A stretch of 8,111 nucleotides of DNA from an uncultured Polyangiaceae bacterium (GCA_938004815.1 CALKVR010001095.1:1-8111); one strand, 5' to 3'. Numbered from the stretch's first letter, positions 1 through 6,149 are shown. A program made the numbers and translations. The notes: generated from the letters alone by a model not told the origin.

Positions 1-2
1 GC

Positions 3-1109
3 AGCTCGTGCGCTTCGTGGACGCCGGTGGAAGCGCCGGACGGCACGATGGCGCCGCCCCCGGCCCTCCCGCCCGAGCCGCAGCTCAACAAGTACATCGC
101 CCACCTCGAGAACCTCGCGAGCGAGATGCAGGTCGTCGAAGAGGGCCCGCCCAACACCGAGACCAAGCAAGCGACCGATCTGTTCAGCAAGGCGGTGAAG
201 GACAGCGAGCAGATGCTGCTCAAGCTCGACAAGACGGGCCAGACGCTGCTCACGCCGCTCTTGATGAACCCGCTCCGCCAGGGCTACCAGGCGTTCATCC
301 AGGGCGCGGGCGGCGCCGCCAGCGGTCTGTGGGAGGTCATGGTCTGGCCGGACTACCGCGACAAGATCAAGGACCGCTACCCGTTCAACGTCGCCGCGCG
401 GCGTGACGCCTCGTACGAAGACTTCGTCACCTTCTTCTCACCCAAGGGGACGATCTGGGGCTTTTACGACACGTACCTGGCGAACTTCCACATGAAGCAG
501 AAGCACGACTTCATCCCGATGGCGCACCTCCAAGGGTACGTGCCGAAGGGCAAGCCGTTCACGCCCTTCAAGTCGGCGATGTACCCGTGCCTCAAGCGCG
601 CGAGCGAGATCACCGACGCGATCTGGCCCGGCTTCAAGGGCGAGGAGCCCAAGGTCGTCTTCCAGATCAACCTCAAGACGGTGAGCCCCATCGTCAGCGA
701 CGTCATCTTCGAGGTCGACGGGCAGACGCGTCACTACCGAAACGAAAAAGAGTTCTGGTACGAGTTCAGCTGGCCGGGTGAGGGCAAGAAGGGCGCGCGC
801 ATGCAGGTGCGCGGCGCCGGTGGGCTCGACGAAGAGATCGTGCGCGACGGGCCGTGGGGCATCTTCCGTCTGCTCGAGTCGGCCGACAAGCTCACCGCCG
901 CCAAGGACGACGATCAGATGTTCATCGCGACGTGGACGATGAGCGCGCCGCCGGTGTCGGTGACGATGCAGGTCCGTCCCAAGCGCGGCAACCACCCGTT
1001 CCCGATGAGCTTCTTCCGCGGCACGAACTGCCCGCCGTCGATCGGCGACAAGTTCGGCGGCGGCCAGGGCGGCAAAGAGAAGCCGGCGGCCGAAGAAAAG
1101 AAGCCCTAG
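3..1109 (+). CDS. tssM: TssM (IcmF-family) T6SS membrane-complex protein, C-terminal part, 5' end outside window
   Basis: TssM is the large inner-membrane protein that, with TssL and TssJ, forms the envelope-spanning complex of the type VI secretion system; its C-terminal half is periplasmic. The frame is open to the left edge, so the gene enters from outside the window, with about 368 residues visible of a protein that is usually over 1,000. The family C-terminus is recognisable. A W-P-x-Y-R-x-x-I-x-x-R-Y-P-F block lies near visible residue 115, then a D-F-x-x-F-F-x-P-K-G-x-I block. Next comes a V-x-F-x-I-N-L-K stretch, a FEVDGQTRHYRNE strand with F-x-W-P-G (about residues 237-260), and a GPWGIFRLLE helix near residue 285. 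The end matches the usual hydrophobic strand plus N-P-F-like tail (here NHPFPMSFFRGTNCP), followed by a Gly/Lys/Glu-rich tail ending in EEKKP. A GTG at 27 is available as a start but is unlikely to be the real one. tagF follows 122 bp downstream on the same strand. Confidence 0.88.
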   Translation, partial: SSCASWTPVEAPDGTMAPPPALPPEPQLNKYIAHLENLASEMQVVEEGPPNTETKQATDLFSKAVKDSEQMLLKLDKTGQTLLTPLLMNPLRQGYQAFIQGAGGAASGLWEVMVWPDYRDKIKDRYPFNVAARRDASYEDFVTFFSPKGTIWGFYDTYLANFHMKQKHDFIPMAHLQGYVPKGKPFTPFKSAMYPCLKRASEITDAIWPGFKGEEPKVVFQINLKTVSPIVSDVIFEVDGQTRHYRNEKEFWYEFSWPGEGKKGARMQVRGAGGLDEEIVRDGPWGIFRLLESADKLTAAKDDDQMFIATWTMSAPPVSVTMQVRPKRGNHPFPMSFFRGTNCPPSIGDKFGGGQGGKEKPAAEEKKP

Positions 1110-1163
1110 CCAAGGGCCGAGCCCCTACGCGGGCGTCGCGCTCGGCGGCGCTCGGGCCGCCAT

Positions 1164-1201
1164 TTCACCCCCCCGGCCCCCCTCACCGGTGGTGAGGGGG
1201 G
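1164..1201. repeat. GC-rich hairpin repeat, copy 1 (tssM-tagF gap)
   Basis: This 38-bp element reads TTCA, seven C, GG, six C, then TCACC-GGT-GGTGAGGGGGG. Positions 1177-1187 and 1191-1201 are perfect 11-bp inverted repeats around a 3-nt loop. A second element of the same length at 6107-6144 matches it at about 32 of 38 positions. No T-run follows this copy (the next bases are purine-rich), so it is not a classical intrinsic terminator. It could weaken read-through from tssM into tagF. It is best described as a dispersed intergenic palindromic repeat; only the sequence similarity and stem are directly seen. Confidence 0.7.
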
Positions 1202-1231
1202 AGGGAAGTTGGTGTAGCCTCAGCCGCGACC

Positions 1232-2200
1232 GTGTTCTGGAAGAAGAAGAAGGCTGCGGGACCCCCGCTCGTCGGCTGCTTCGGGAAGATCCCCGCTACC
1301 GGCGATTTCATTCGCCACCAGGCCGGCGGCGAGGAGCTCGCTGCCTTCGATCGCTGGGTCGGCGCCGCGATGGATCACGCGCAGCGGAGCCTGGGCCAAG
1401 AGTTCGAGGCCGCGTACCAGCGGTCGGTGGGCCTCTTCATGTTCCACGGCGAGGCCAAGGGTGAAGAGGGGCCCGAGCGCGGTCTCGTCGGCGCCTGGGC
1501 CGCGAGCGGAGACAGCGCGGGGCGCCTGTATCCGATGGTGGTGTTCGCCTCCTACGACTACGAGCGGCTGGTCGGCCTCGGCGCGGCGGCGCCCATCGCG
1601 CTCTGGCGCTTCTTCACCGCGGCCTACGAGATCGCCACCCAGGGTCGTGCGTGGCCGGTCGATGCGTTCCTCAAGCGCGTCGCCGCGCTCGAGGCGCCGC
1701 AGATCGAGGACCGTGACGCCGTCTCGGGGCCGTACCGAAAGTGGCTCGCCGAGAACCACATGAAGGCGCTCTGGGAGACGGGCTTCGGGAGCGACGCGAG
1801 CCGCTTTTGGGTGGTCTCCAACGTCGTCGAGTCCGTCTCGCCGTTTCGTGGTCAGGAGCTCCCCCAGACCGGCCTCGCCCTCCGCCTCCCGCTCGGCGCA
1901 GGCGACGCGTACGCGACCGCGGTGTGGACGGACATGATCCTCCGCATCGCCGGGTGGAAACAGACGCTCCCCAACACGTTCTGGATCCCTCAGCAGACCG
2001 CCCTCATCCACCTCGGTCCGCCCCACGTCGCCTCGCTCCGCGAGCTCATCGCGCCGACCGGCAGCGCCGAGCACGTCGCCGAGCTCTGCGGCGTTCCGAC
2101 CTGCGACGAGCCCACCGCCCGCTCGCGCCTCAAGCCCCAGCTCGACGGTGTGGTGGCCAACACCGAGCAGCCGATCGCCCAGTTCCTCTCCGCGCTCTAA
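1232..2200 (+). CDS. tagF: TagF (ImpM-family) T6SS accessory regulator
   Basis: TagF/ImpM proteins are cytoplasmic post-translational regulators of the type VI secretion system; in Pseudomonas TagF represses assembly alongside the threonine-phosphorylation pathway. The family signature is at the N-terminus: residues 13-27 read P-L-V-G-C-F-G-K-I-P-A-T-G-D-F, followed by an F-D-R-W segment near residue 39. An RLYPMVVFASYD strand lies around residue 100, a usual feature of the family's N-terminal domain. The protein is 322 residues, longer than the roughly 220-residue Pseudomonas form. The second half (about 170-322) contains a conserved-looking FWVVSNVVESVSPF stretch and an FWIPQQTALIHLGPPH stretch that I cannot assign. 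The start is a GTG at 1232 with basic MFWKKKK residues; no good Shine-Dalgarno sits at normal spacing (GGGAAG at 1203-1208 is too far), so the start is uncertain by a few codons. No kinase or phosphatase domain is fused. It sits between tssM and tssA, consistent with a T6SS role. Confidence 0.85.
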   Translation: MFWKKKKAAGPPLVGCFGKIPATGDFIRHQAGGEELAAFDRWVGAAMDHAQRSLGQEFEAAYQRSVGLFMFHGEAKGEEGPERGLVGAWAASGDSAGRLYPMVVFASYDYERLVGLGAAAPIALWRFFTAAYEIATQGRAWPVDAFLKRVAALEAPQIEDRDAVSGPYRKWLAENHMKALWETGFGSDASRFWVVSNVVESVSPFRGQELPQTGLALRLPLGAGDAYATAVWTDMILRIAGWKQTLPNTFWIPQQTALIHLGPPHVASLRELIAPTGSAEHVAELCGVPTCDEPTARSRLKPQLDGVVANTEQPIAQFLSAL

Positions 2201-2206
2201 AGCGCG
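2191..2206 (+). other. Small hairpin spanning the tagF stop codon
   Basis: CGCGCT (2191-2196) and AGCGCG (2201-2206) are a perfect 6-bp inverted repeat around the loop CTAA, which contains most of the tagF TAA stop. It is followed directly by the long palindrome starting at 2208. A stem this short, without a T-tract, is unlikely to terminate transcription alone. It may be chance or part of the larger repeat's insertion context. Confidence 0.35.
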
Positions 2207-2207
2207 G

Positions 2208-2335
2208 AAATACACAACAGGCGACAGGCGACCGACAATGAACAAGTCGGATGGCGTCTGAGGCGTGTCAGAAGCTGGGCGGCAGCGCGATGCCGACTTG
2301 TGAATTGTGAATCGCCTGTCGCCTGTTGTGTATTT
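2208..2335. repeat. 128-bp imperfect palindrome with 24-bp perfect terminal inverted repeats
   Basis: Positions 2208-2231 and 2312-2335 are perfect 24-bp inverted repeats. They begin AAATACACAACAGG and contain the heptamer CAGGCGA twice in tandem (2218-2231; complement TCGCCTG twice at 2312-2325). The pairing continues inward: ACAAGTCGG (2242-2250) matches CCGACTTGT (2293-2301), with partial pairing between, leaving a central segment of about 42 bp. A second tandem heptamer, TTGTGAA twice, lies at 2298-2311. The element is visibly less GC-rich than the flanking genes and fills nearly the whole tagF-tssA gap. It has no room for a transposase and no obvious target-site duplication. It resembles a dispersed palindromic element (MITE- or REP-like), although RNA folding could also affect tssA expression. 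The structure is directly seen; its mobility is inferred. Confidence 0.8.
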
Positions 2336-2359
2336 TCTTTGTGTATCCTCACCGGTCCG

Positions 2360-3970
2360 ATGACGGGCGACGACGCGATTGCGGAGGTGAAGGCGAGGGT
2401 TGCGGGGCTCATCGCGCCCATCGACGGCGGGGTCGGTGAAGACCTGTCTTATGACGAAGCGTTCGAGGCCGTGAAGGCGGAGATCGACAAGTCGAGCCAG
2501 ATCGACGGCGGCACCACCGACTGGAAGAACGTCGAGGACCTGACGAGCGATCTGCTCACGAACCGCACGAAAGACTTCAGGCTCGCGCTCTACTGGGCGG
2601 TCGCTCGGCTGCAGCGGGATGGCTTCACCGGGCTCTTCGAAGGCATCGTCGTGATGAACGAGCTCGACAACGCGTTCTGGGAGCCCATGTACCCGGCGCT
2701 CCGCCGGCCGCGCGCACGCGGCAACCTGCTCGGGTGGTTCACCGAGCTCGCCACGCCCGTCGTGCAGGGCGCCAACCCCACGCCGCAGCAGCGCGCGACC
2801 GTAGAGGGGCTGGGCAAGGCGTTCCCCGAGTTCGATTCGTTCCTCTCGGAGAAGCTCGGCGAGGCGTGCCCGCCGATGATGGGCCTCGCGGAGGTCATCC
2901 GGAGCTTGGTCCGGCGAGCACCCATCCCCGTCGAAGAAAAGGCGCCCGCGTCGGTCCCGCCACGCTCGATGCGATCGCCCGCGTCGATGCCGCCGGATGC
3001 GATGGCGGCGACGCCGGCCGACGGGTCGCCGGCGGCGGGCGGCGGGTTCTCCGTCACGATCGTGGACGTCGACAGCGCGTACCTCGCGCTCGCTCAGGTC
3101 AAGACCGTGATCGCCACCGCGTGCGACGCCCTCTTCGCTTCGAACGCCACCAGCGTCGACGGCTACCGGCTCGGGTTGCAGGCGGCGTGGATCATGATCG
3201 GCGGCGACCCCGAGAACGACGGCAGCAAGACGAAGATCAGCGGCCCGAGCGACCAATGGCGCCAGACGATCGGCGCGCTCGTCACGGCGTCCGACTGGAA
3301 CGGCGTCATCAACAACGCGTGGACCGCGATTCAAGAGAACCCCTACTGGCTCGACGCTCCTCGCGCGCTCGCTCGGGCGTTGGGCTCGATCAGCCCTCCG
3401 CAGCCGGCAGCGCAGAAGGTCGTCGAGACCGAGGTCGCGGCCGTGCTCGCGCGCGCGCCCAACCTGGCCGCCCTCGCGTTCTCCGACGGTACGCCGCTCG
3501 CCGACGACGACACGAGGGCGTGGATCTCCGGGCTCGGGTCGGGCGGTGGCGGGCCGGTCAAGGCCGCGTCGCCCGTCGACAAGGCGGCGGCCGACGCCAA
3601 CAAGCTCGCGGTCGACGGCAACCTCCCCGCCGCGCTGGCGGTGCTCTCGAAGGCGACCCAGACGACCTCGCCCGTCGACCGGTTCCGCGCCCGGCTCGAA
3701 ATCGCGAAGCTCGCGATTCAGCAGCAGCTCTACGAGATGGCCAAGGCCCAGCTCGAGACGCTGGAGCGGAGCGCCGAGGAGCACCAGCTGGCCTCTTGGG
3801 ATCCAGCCCTCTGCGCCGACCTCCTGGCGCACCTGTACAAGGTGCGCCGGGTCTTTGCCCAGAGCGGCTCGATGGACGATCCGGACATCGGCAAGAAGCT
3901 CGCCCAGTCGTTCCAGCGCCTCTGCGAGCTGGACGCTGCCCGGGCGTTCCAGGTCATGTCGGAGGGCTGA
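2360..3970 (+). CDS. tssA: TssA (ImpA-family) T6SS sheath-assembly protein
   Basis: TssA binds the baseplate and the growing end of the contractile tail, priming and coordinating inner-tube and sheath polymerisation in the cytoplasm. With the ATG at 2360 the product is 536 residues. The ImpA_N domain occupies about residues 10-135: G-E-D-L-S-Y-D-E-A-F at 26-35, a D-W-K-x-V-x-x-L-T-x-x-L-L segment from 54, K-D-F-R-L-A-L-Y-W-A at 71-80, and G-L-F-E-G with F-W-E-P-M-Y-P at about 91-111. A Pro/Ala/Ser-rich linker spans about 190-230. The C-terminal half is helical, with a tetratricopeptide-like stretch and a final block around EHQLASWDPALCADLLAHLYK, like VasJ-type TssA C-termini. An upstream in-frame GTG (2300) would add 20 residues encoded by the palindromic repeat, so 2360 is preferred because ImpA_N begins right after it. 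No clear Shine-Dalgarno precedes 2360. tssB starts 104 bp downstream. Confidence 0.87.
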   Translation: MTGDDAIAEVKARVAGLIAPIDGGVGEDLSYDEAFEAVKAEIDKSSQIDGGTTDWKNVEDLTSDLLTNRTKDFRLALYWAVARLQRDGFTGLFEGIVVMNELDNAFWEPMYPALRRPRARGNLLGWFTELATPVVQGANPTPQQRATVEGLGKAFPEFDSFLSEKLGEACPPMMGLAEVIRSLVRRAPIPVEEKAPASVPPRSMRSPASMPPDAMAATPADGSPAAGGGFSVTIVDVDSAYLALAQVKTVIATACDALFASNATSVDGYRLGLQAAWIMIGGDPENDGSKTKISGPSDQWRQTIGALVTASDWNGVINNAWTAIQENPYWLDAPRALARALGSISPPQPAAQKVVETEVAAVLARAPNLAALAFSDGTPLADDDTRAWISGLGSGGGGPVKAASPVDKAAADANKLAVDGNLPAALAVLSKATQTTSPVDRFRARLEIAKLAIQQQLYEMAKAQLETLERSAEEHQLASWDPALCADLLAHLYKVRRVFAQSGSMDDPDIGKKLAQSFQRLCELDAARAFQVMSEG

Positions 3971-3988
3971 GCCCCCAGATTTCACGAC

Positions 3989-4022
3989 CGAGGGGTGCGA
4001 AATGACTCTTCTACCCCCCTCG
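3989..4022 (+). terminator. Possible weak stem-loop after tssA
   Basis: CGAGGGG (3989-3995) and CCCCTCG (4016-4022) form a 7-bp perfect stem around a 20-nt loop, followed by TGCTTTCC. The stem is short, the loop long and the T-content poor, so at best it would partially end tssA transcription before the separately initiated tssB. Chance is a realistic alternative. Confidence 0.25.
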
Positions 4023-4036
4023 TGCTTTCCGTATCT

Positions 4037-4049
4037 TAGCGATTCGCTA
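4037..4049. promoter_or_regulatory. Palindrome in the tssB leader, possible operator or promoter region
   Basis: TAGCGA-T-TCGCTA (4037-4049) is a perfect 6-bp inverted repeat with a 1-nt centre, 25 bp before the tssB start codon. The surrounding tract (about 4000-4050) is less GC-rich than the genes, and TATCTT at 4032-4037 could serve as a -10 element, but I could not find a convincing matching -35 or sigma-54 -24/-12 pair. The 104-bp gap, the compositional dip and the strong downstream ribosome site suggest that tssBC may have its own promoter here. No regulator can be named. Confidence 0.3.
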
Positions 4050-4060
4050 GAGGGCATCGA

Positions 4061-4066
4061 AAGGAG
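4061..4066 (+). promoter_or_regulatory. Ribosome binding site of tssB
   Basis: AAGGAG lies 8 nt before the ATG at 4075. It fixes the tssB start and is much stronger than anything before tagF or tssA, fitting high production of a sheath subunit. Confidence 0.8.
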
Positions 4067-4074
4067 CCGCATCG

Positions 4075-4566
4075 ATGAAAGAAGGAAGTGTCGCGCCGAA
4101 GGAGCGTGTCAACATCACGTACAAGCCGGCCATCGGCGACGCCAAAGAAGAGGTCGAGCTCCCGCTCAAGATGCTCATGCTCGGCGACTACACGATGCGC
4201 TCCGACCCGCGCCCGCTCGAGGACCGGAAGCCGATCAGCATCGACAAGGACAACTTCCAAAAGGTGTTGTCCGAGCAGAAGCTGAACGTGAACTTCAGCG
4301 TGAAGAACACGCTGTCCGAGAACCCGGACGACGAGCTCAACGTGAACCTCAAGTTCCGTCGTCTCTCGGACATGGACCCCGAGGCGGTCGCGAACCAGGT
4401 CCCCGAGCTGAAGAAGCTCCTCGACCTGCGGTCTGCGCTCACCGCGTTGAAGGGCCCGCTCGGCAACGAGAAGGCGTTCCGCAACAAGATCCAGCAGATC
4501 TTGGGCGACCCGAGTCAACGCAACAAGCTCATCAACGAGCTCGGACTCTCGAAGGAAGGGGAGTGA
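4075..4566 (+). CDS. tssB: TssB (VipA) T6SS contractile sheath small subunit
   Basis: TssB pairs with TssC to build the contractile sheath around the Hcp tube; sheath contraction drives effector delivery and ClpV disassembles it afterwards. The 163-residue product has the normal family length. Diagnostic features, in order: R-V-N-I-T-Y-K-P-A at about 11-19, the V-E-L-P-L-K-M-L-M-L-G-D-Y strand block at 27-39, R-P-L-E-D-R-K-P-I-S-I-D-K-D-N-F at 46-61, a K-F-R-R-L-S-D-M-D-P segment near 92, V-P-E-L-K-K-L-L-D-L-R-S-A-L around 108-121, and K-G-P-L-G-N near 125, ending in a polar helix. The start is supported by AAGGAG at 4061-4066. It overlaps the tssC ribosome binding site at its 3' end, and its stop lies 3 nt before the tssC ATG, so the two partners are probably translationally coupled. 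Confidence 0.96.
   Translation: MKEGSVAPKERVNITYKPAIGDAKEEVELPLKMLMLGDYTMRSDPRPLEDRKPISIDKDNFQKVLSEQKLNVNFSVKNTLSENPDDELNVNLKFRRLSDMDPEAVANQVPELKKLLDLRSALTALKGPLGNEKAFRNKIQQILGDPSQRNKLINELGLSKEGE
4558..4563 (+). promoter_or_regulatory. Ribosome binding site of tssC
   Basis: GGGGAG, part of a longer purine run GAAGGAAGGGGAG at 4551-4563, sits 6 nt before the tssC ATG and lies inside the last codons of tssB. The arrangement supports coupled, roughly stoichiometric synthesis of the two sheath proteins. Confidence 0.75.
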
Positions 4567-4569
4567 TCG

Positions 4570-6054
4570 ATGGCCTCTGAAACCCAGGCACAGGGCGGCG
4601 CGCAAGCGCAGTCGCTCGAAGGCGCCTCGCTCCTCGACGAGATCCTCTCCGAGACCAAGATGGCCCCCGGCAACGAGGGCTACGAGGTCGCGCGCAAGGG
4701 CGTGCAGGCGCTCATCGCCGAGCTGGTCACGCCCAAGCGCGAGGGCGAGAAGGTCGACAAGGCCTTCGTCGACGCGCTCATCGCCGAGATCGACCAAAAG
4801 CTCTCGCGGCAGCTCGACGAGATCCTCCACCACCCGCAGTTCCAGAAGCTCGAGTCGTCGTGGCGCGGTCTCAAGTTCCTCGTCGACCGCACCGACTTCC
4901 GCGAGAACATCAAGGTCGAGATCGTCAACTGCTCGAAAGAGGACCTGCTCGCCGACTTCGAGGACGCGCCCGAGGTGCCCAAGAGCGGCCTCTACAAGCT
5001 CGTCTACTCGGCCGAGTACGGCCAGTTCGGTGGTCGCCCCTACGGCGCCATCGTCTCGAACTACGAGTTCGGCCCCGGCCCGCAAGACATCCTGCTCCTG
5101 CAGAAGTGCGCGTCGGTCGCGGCCATGTCGCACGCGCCGTTCCTGGCTGCGGCCGGCCCCCAGTTCTTCGGCTTGAAGGACTACCTGGGCCTGCCCAACC
5201 TCAAAGACCTGCGCGCGATCTTCGAGGGCCCGCAGTACACGAAGTGGCAGAGCTTCCGCGAGACGGAGGATTCACGCTACGTCGGCCTGCTGATGCCGCG
5301 GTTCTTGCTGCGCCTGCCGTACGGCGCGGCGACGGTGCCGGTCAAGGCGTTCAACTACGAAGAAGACGTCGTCGGCAAGCACGACTCGTACTGCTGGGGC
5401 AACGCGACGTACGCGCTCGCCTCGCGCATCGCCGACAGCTTCGCCAAGTACCGCTGGTGCCCGAACATCATCGGCCCGCAGGCCGGTGGTAGCGTCGAGA
5501 ACCTGCCGCTCCACCAGTACGAGGCGATGGGCGAGATCCAAACCAAGATCCCGACCGAGATCCTCCTCACCGAGCGTCGCGAGTACGAGCTCAGCGAAGA
5601 GGGCTTCATCGGCCTCACCTACCGCAAAGACTCGGACAACGCGTGCTTCTTCTCCGCCAACTCGGTGCAGAAGCCCAAGTACTTCGGCCAGAGCGAAGAG
5701 GGCCGCGCTGCCGAGATGAACTACCGCCTCGGCACGCAGCTGCCCTACATGTTCATCATGTGCCGCATCGCGCACTACTTGAAGGTGCTGCAGCGCGAGC
5801 AGATCGGTACGTGGAAAGAGCGCATCGATCTCGAGAACGAGCTCAACGACTGGATCAACCAGTACGTCGTCGATCAAGACTCGGTCAGCCCGGTCGTGCG
5901 CAGCAAGCGCCCGCTCCGCAAGGCGCAGATCATCGTGACCGAGGTCGAGGGCAACGCCGGCTGGTACAAGGTCGACATGAAGGTGCGCCCGCACTTCAAG
6001 TACATGGGCGCGTTCTTCACGCTCAGCCTCGTCGGCAAGCTCGACAAGGAGTGA
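4570..6054 (+). CDS. tssC: TssC (VipB) T6SS contractile sheath large subunit
   Basis: TssC is the large subunit of the cytoplasmic T6SS sheath. The product is 494 residues, the usual size. An N-terminal leader (SLLDEILSETK, about 20-30) is followed by the I-D-Q-K-L-S-R-Q-L-D-E-I-L-H-H-P-x-F helix and the hallmark L-E-S-S-W-R-G-L-K-F-L-V at 94-105. Next are Y-G-A-I-V-S-N-Y-E-F (158-167), the helix beginning DILLLQKCASVAA and the P-F-L-A-A-A-G segment (190-196). The middle carries L-M-P-R-F-L-L-R-L-P-Y-G, a W-G-N-A segment, and P-N-I-I-G-P-Q-A-G-G-S-V-E-N-L-P. The C-terminal half has E-E-G-F-I-G-L-T-Y, then L-P-Y-M-F-I-M-C-R-I-A-H-Y-L-K, then a P-L-R-K-A-Q-I strand. It closes with a handshake-type strand ending in LSLVGKLDKE. 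No frameshift or missing block was seen. It is the last gene of the visible T6SS block, followed by a terminator. Confidence 0.97.
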   Translation: MASETQAQGGAQAQSLEGASLLDEILSETKMAPGNEGYEVARKGVQALIAELVTPKREGEKVDKAFVDALIAEIDQKLSRQLDEILHHPQFQKLESSWRGLKFLVDRTDFRENIKVEIVNCSKEDLLADFEDAPEVPKSGLYKLVYSAEYGQFGGRPYGAIVSNYEFGPGPQDILLLQKCASVAAMSHAPFLAAAGPQFFGLKDYLGLPNLKDLRAIFEGPQYTKWQSFRETEDSRYVGLLMPRFLLRLPYGAATVPVKAFNYEEDVVGKHDSYCWGNATYALASRIADSFAKYRWCPNIIGPQAGGSVENLPLHQYEAMGEIQTKIPTEILLTERREYELSEEGFIGLTYRKDSDNACFFSANSVQKPKYFGQSEEGRAAEMNYRLGTQLPYMFIMCRIAHYLKVLQREQIGTWKERIDLENELNDWINQYVVDQDSVSPVVRSKRPLRKAQIIVTEVEGNAGWYKVDMKVRPHFKYMGAFFTLSLVGKLDKE

Positions 6055-6069
6055 CCGGATCGTGAGCCA

Positions 6070-6101
6070 GGCACCGTCGCACCGCTGGTGATGACGGTGC
6101 C
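6070..6101 (+). other. Stem-loop directly after tssC
   Basis: GGCACCGTC (6070-6078) and GACGGTGCC (6093-6101) are perfect 9-bp inverted repeats. Inside the loop CACC-GCT-GGTG (6080-6090) can form a second 4-bp stem. No T-run follows, so it is not itself an intrinsic terminator. With the terminator 19 nt further on, it could protect the 3' end of the tssBC message from exonucleases. That role is inferred; the pairing is directly seen. Confidence 0.5.
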
Positions 6102-6106
6102 GCTGG

Positions 6107-6144
6107 TTCACCCCCCTAACCCCCCTCAACTCTGGTGAGGGGGG
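6107..6144. repeat. GC-rich hairpin repeat, copy 2 (tssC-DUF58 gap)
   Basis: This is the second 38-bp copy of the element at 1164-1201. It reads TTCA, six C, TAA, six C, TCAAC-TCT-GGTGAGGGGGG. Differences from copy 1 fall in the spacer between the two C-runs and around the loop; the C-runs, TCA and GGTGAGGGGGG are kept. In this location it has been recruited as the stem of the terminator ending the T6SS block. Confidence 0.7.
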
Positions 6145-6149
6145 CTTTT
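6120..6149 (+). terminator. Intrinsic terminator of the T6SS block
   Basis: An 11-bp stem (6120-6130 with 6134-6144, one A-G mismatch near the loop, loop TCT) is followed by C and TTTTCTTT. This fits a rho-independent terminator for + strand transcription from tssC. Read on the - strand there is no T-tract after the stem, so it probably does not end DUF58 transcription efficiently. Confidence 0.75.

Noticed and set aside
1177..1201. Intrinsic terminator between tssM and tagF
   Set aside because: The stem is strong but is followed by GGAAGTTGG rather than a T-tract, and the next gene is on the same strand.
2208..2335. CRISPR-like array from the repeated heptamers
   Set aside because: The repeats are 7 bp in adjacent tandem pairs within a palindrome, without regularly spaced unique spacers or cas genes.
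2208..2340. Simple intrinsic terminator of tagF
   Set aside because: The outer arms are 80 bp apart and the structure is far longer than a normal terminator. The TTTT at 2333-2336 is partly inside the stem, so termination is possible but not the best description.
1220..4072. 950-codon open frame on the - strand across tagF and tssA
   Set aside because: It is antisense to two clearly recognisable T6SS genes, rich in Arg, Glu, Leu and Val with no recognisable motif, and runs straight through the non-coding palindrome at 2208-2335. Long antisense open frames are expected at this GC content.
4036..5133. 365-codon open frame on the - strand
   Set aside because: Antisense shadow of tssB and the first part of tssC; low-complexity Leu/Val/Glu/Arg/Asp composition and no family motif.
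5272..6129. 285-codon open frame on the - strand
   Set aside because: Antisense shadow of the 3' half of tssC that runs into the terminator region; no recognisable domain.
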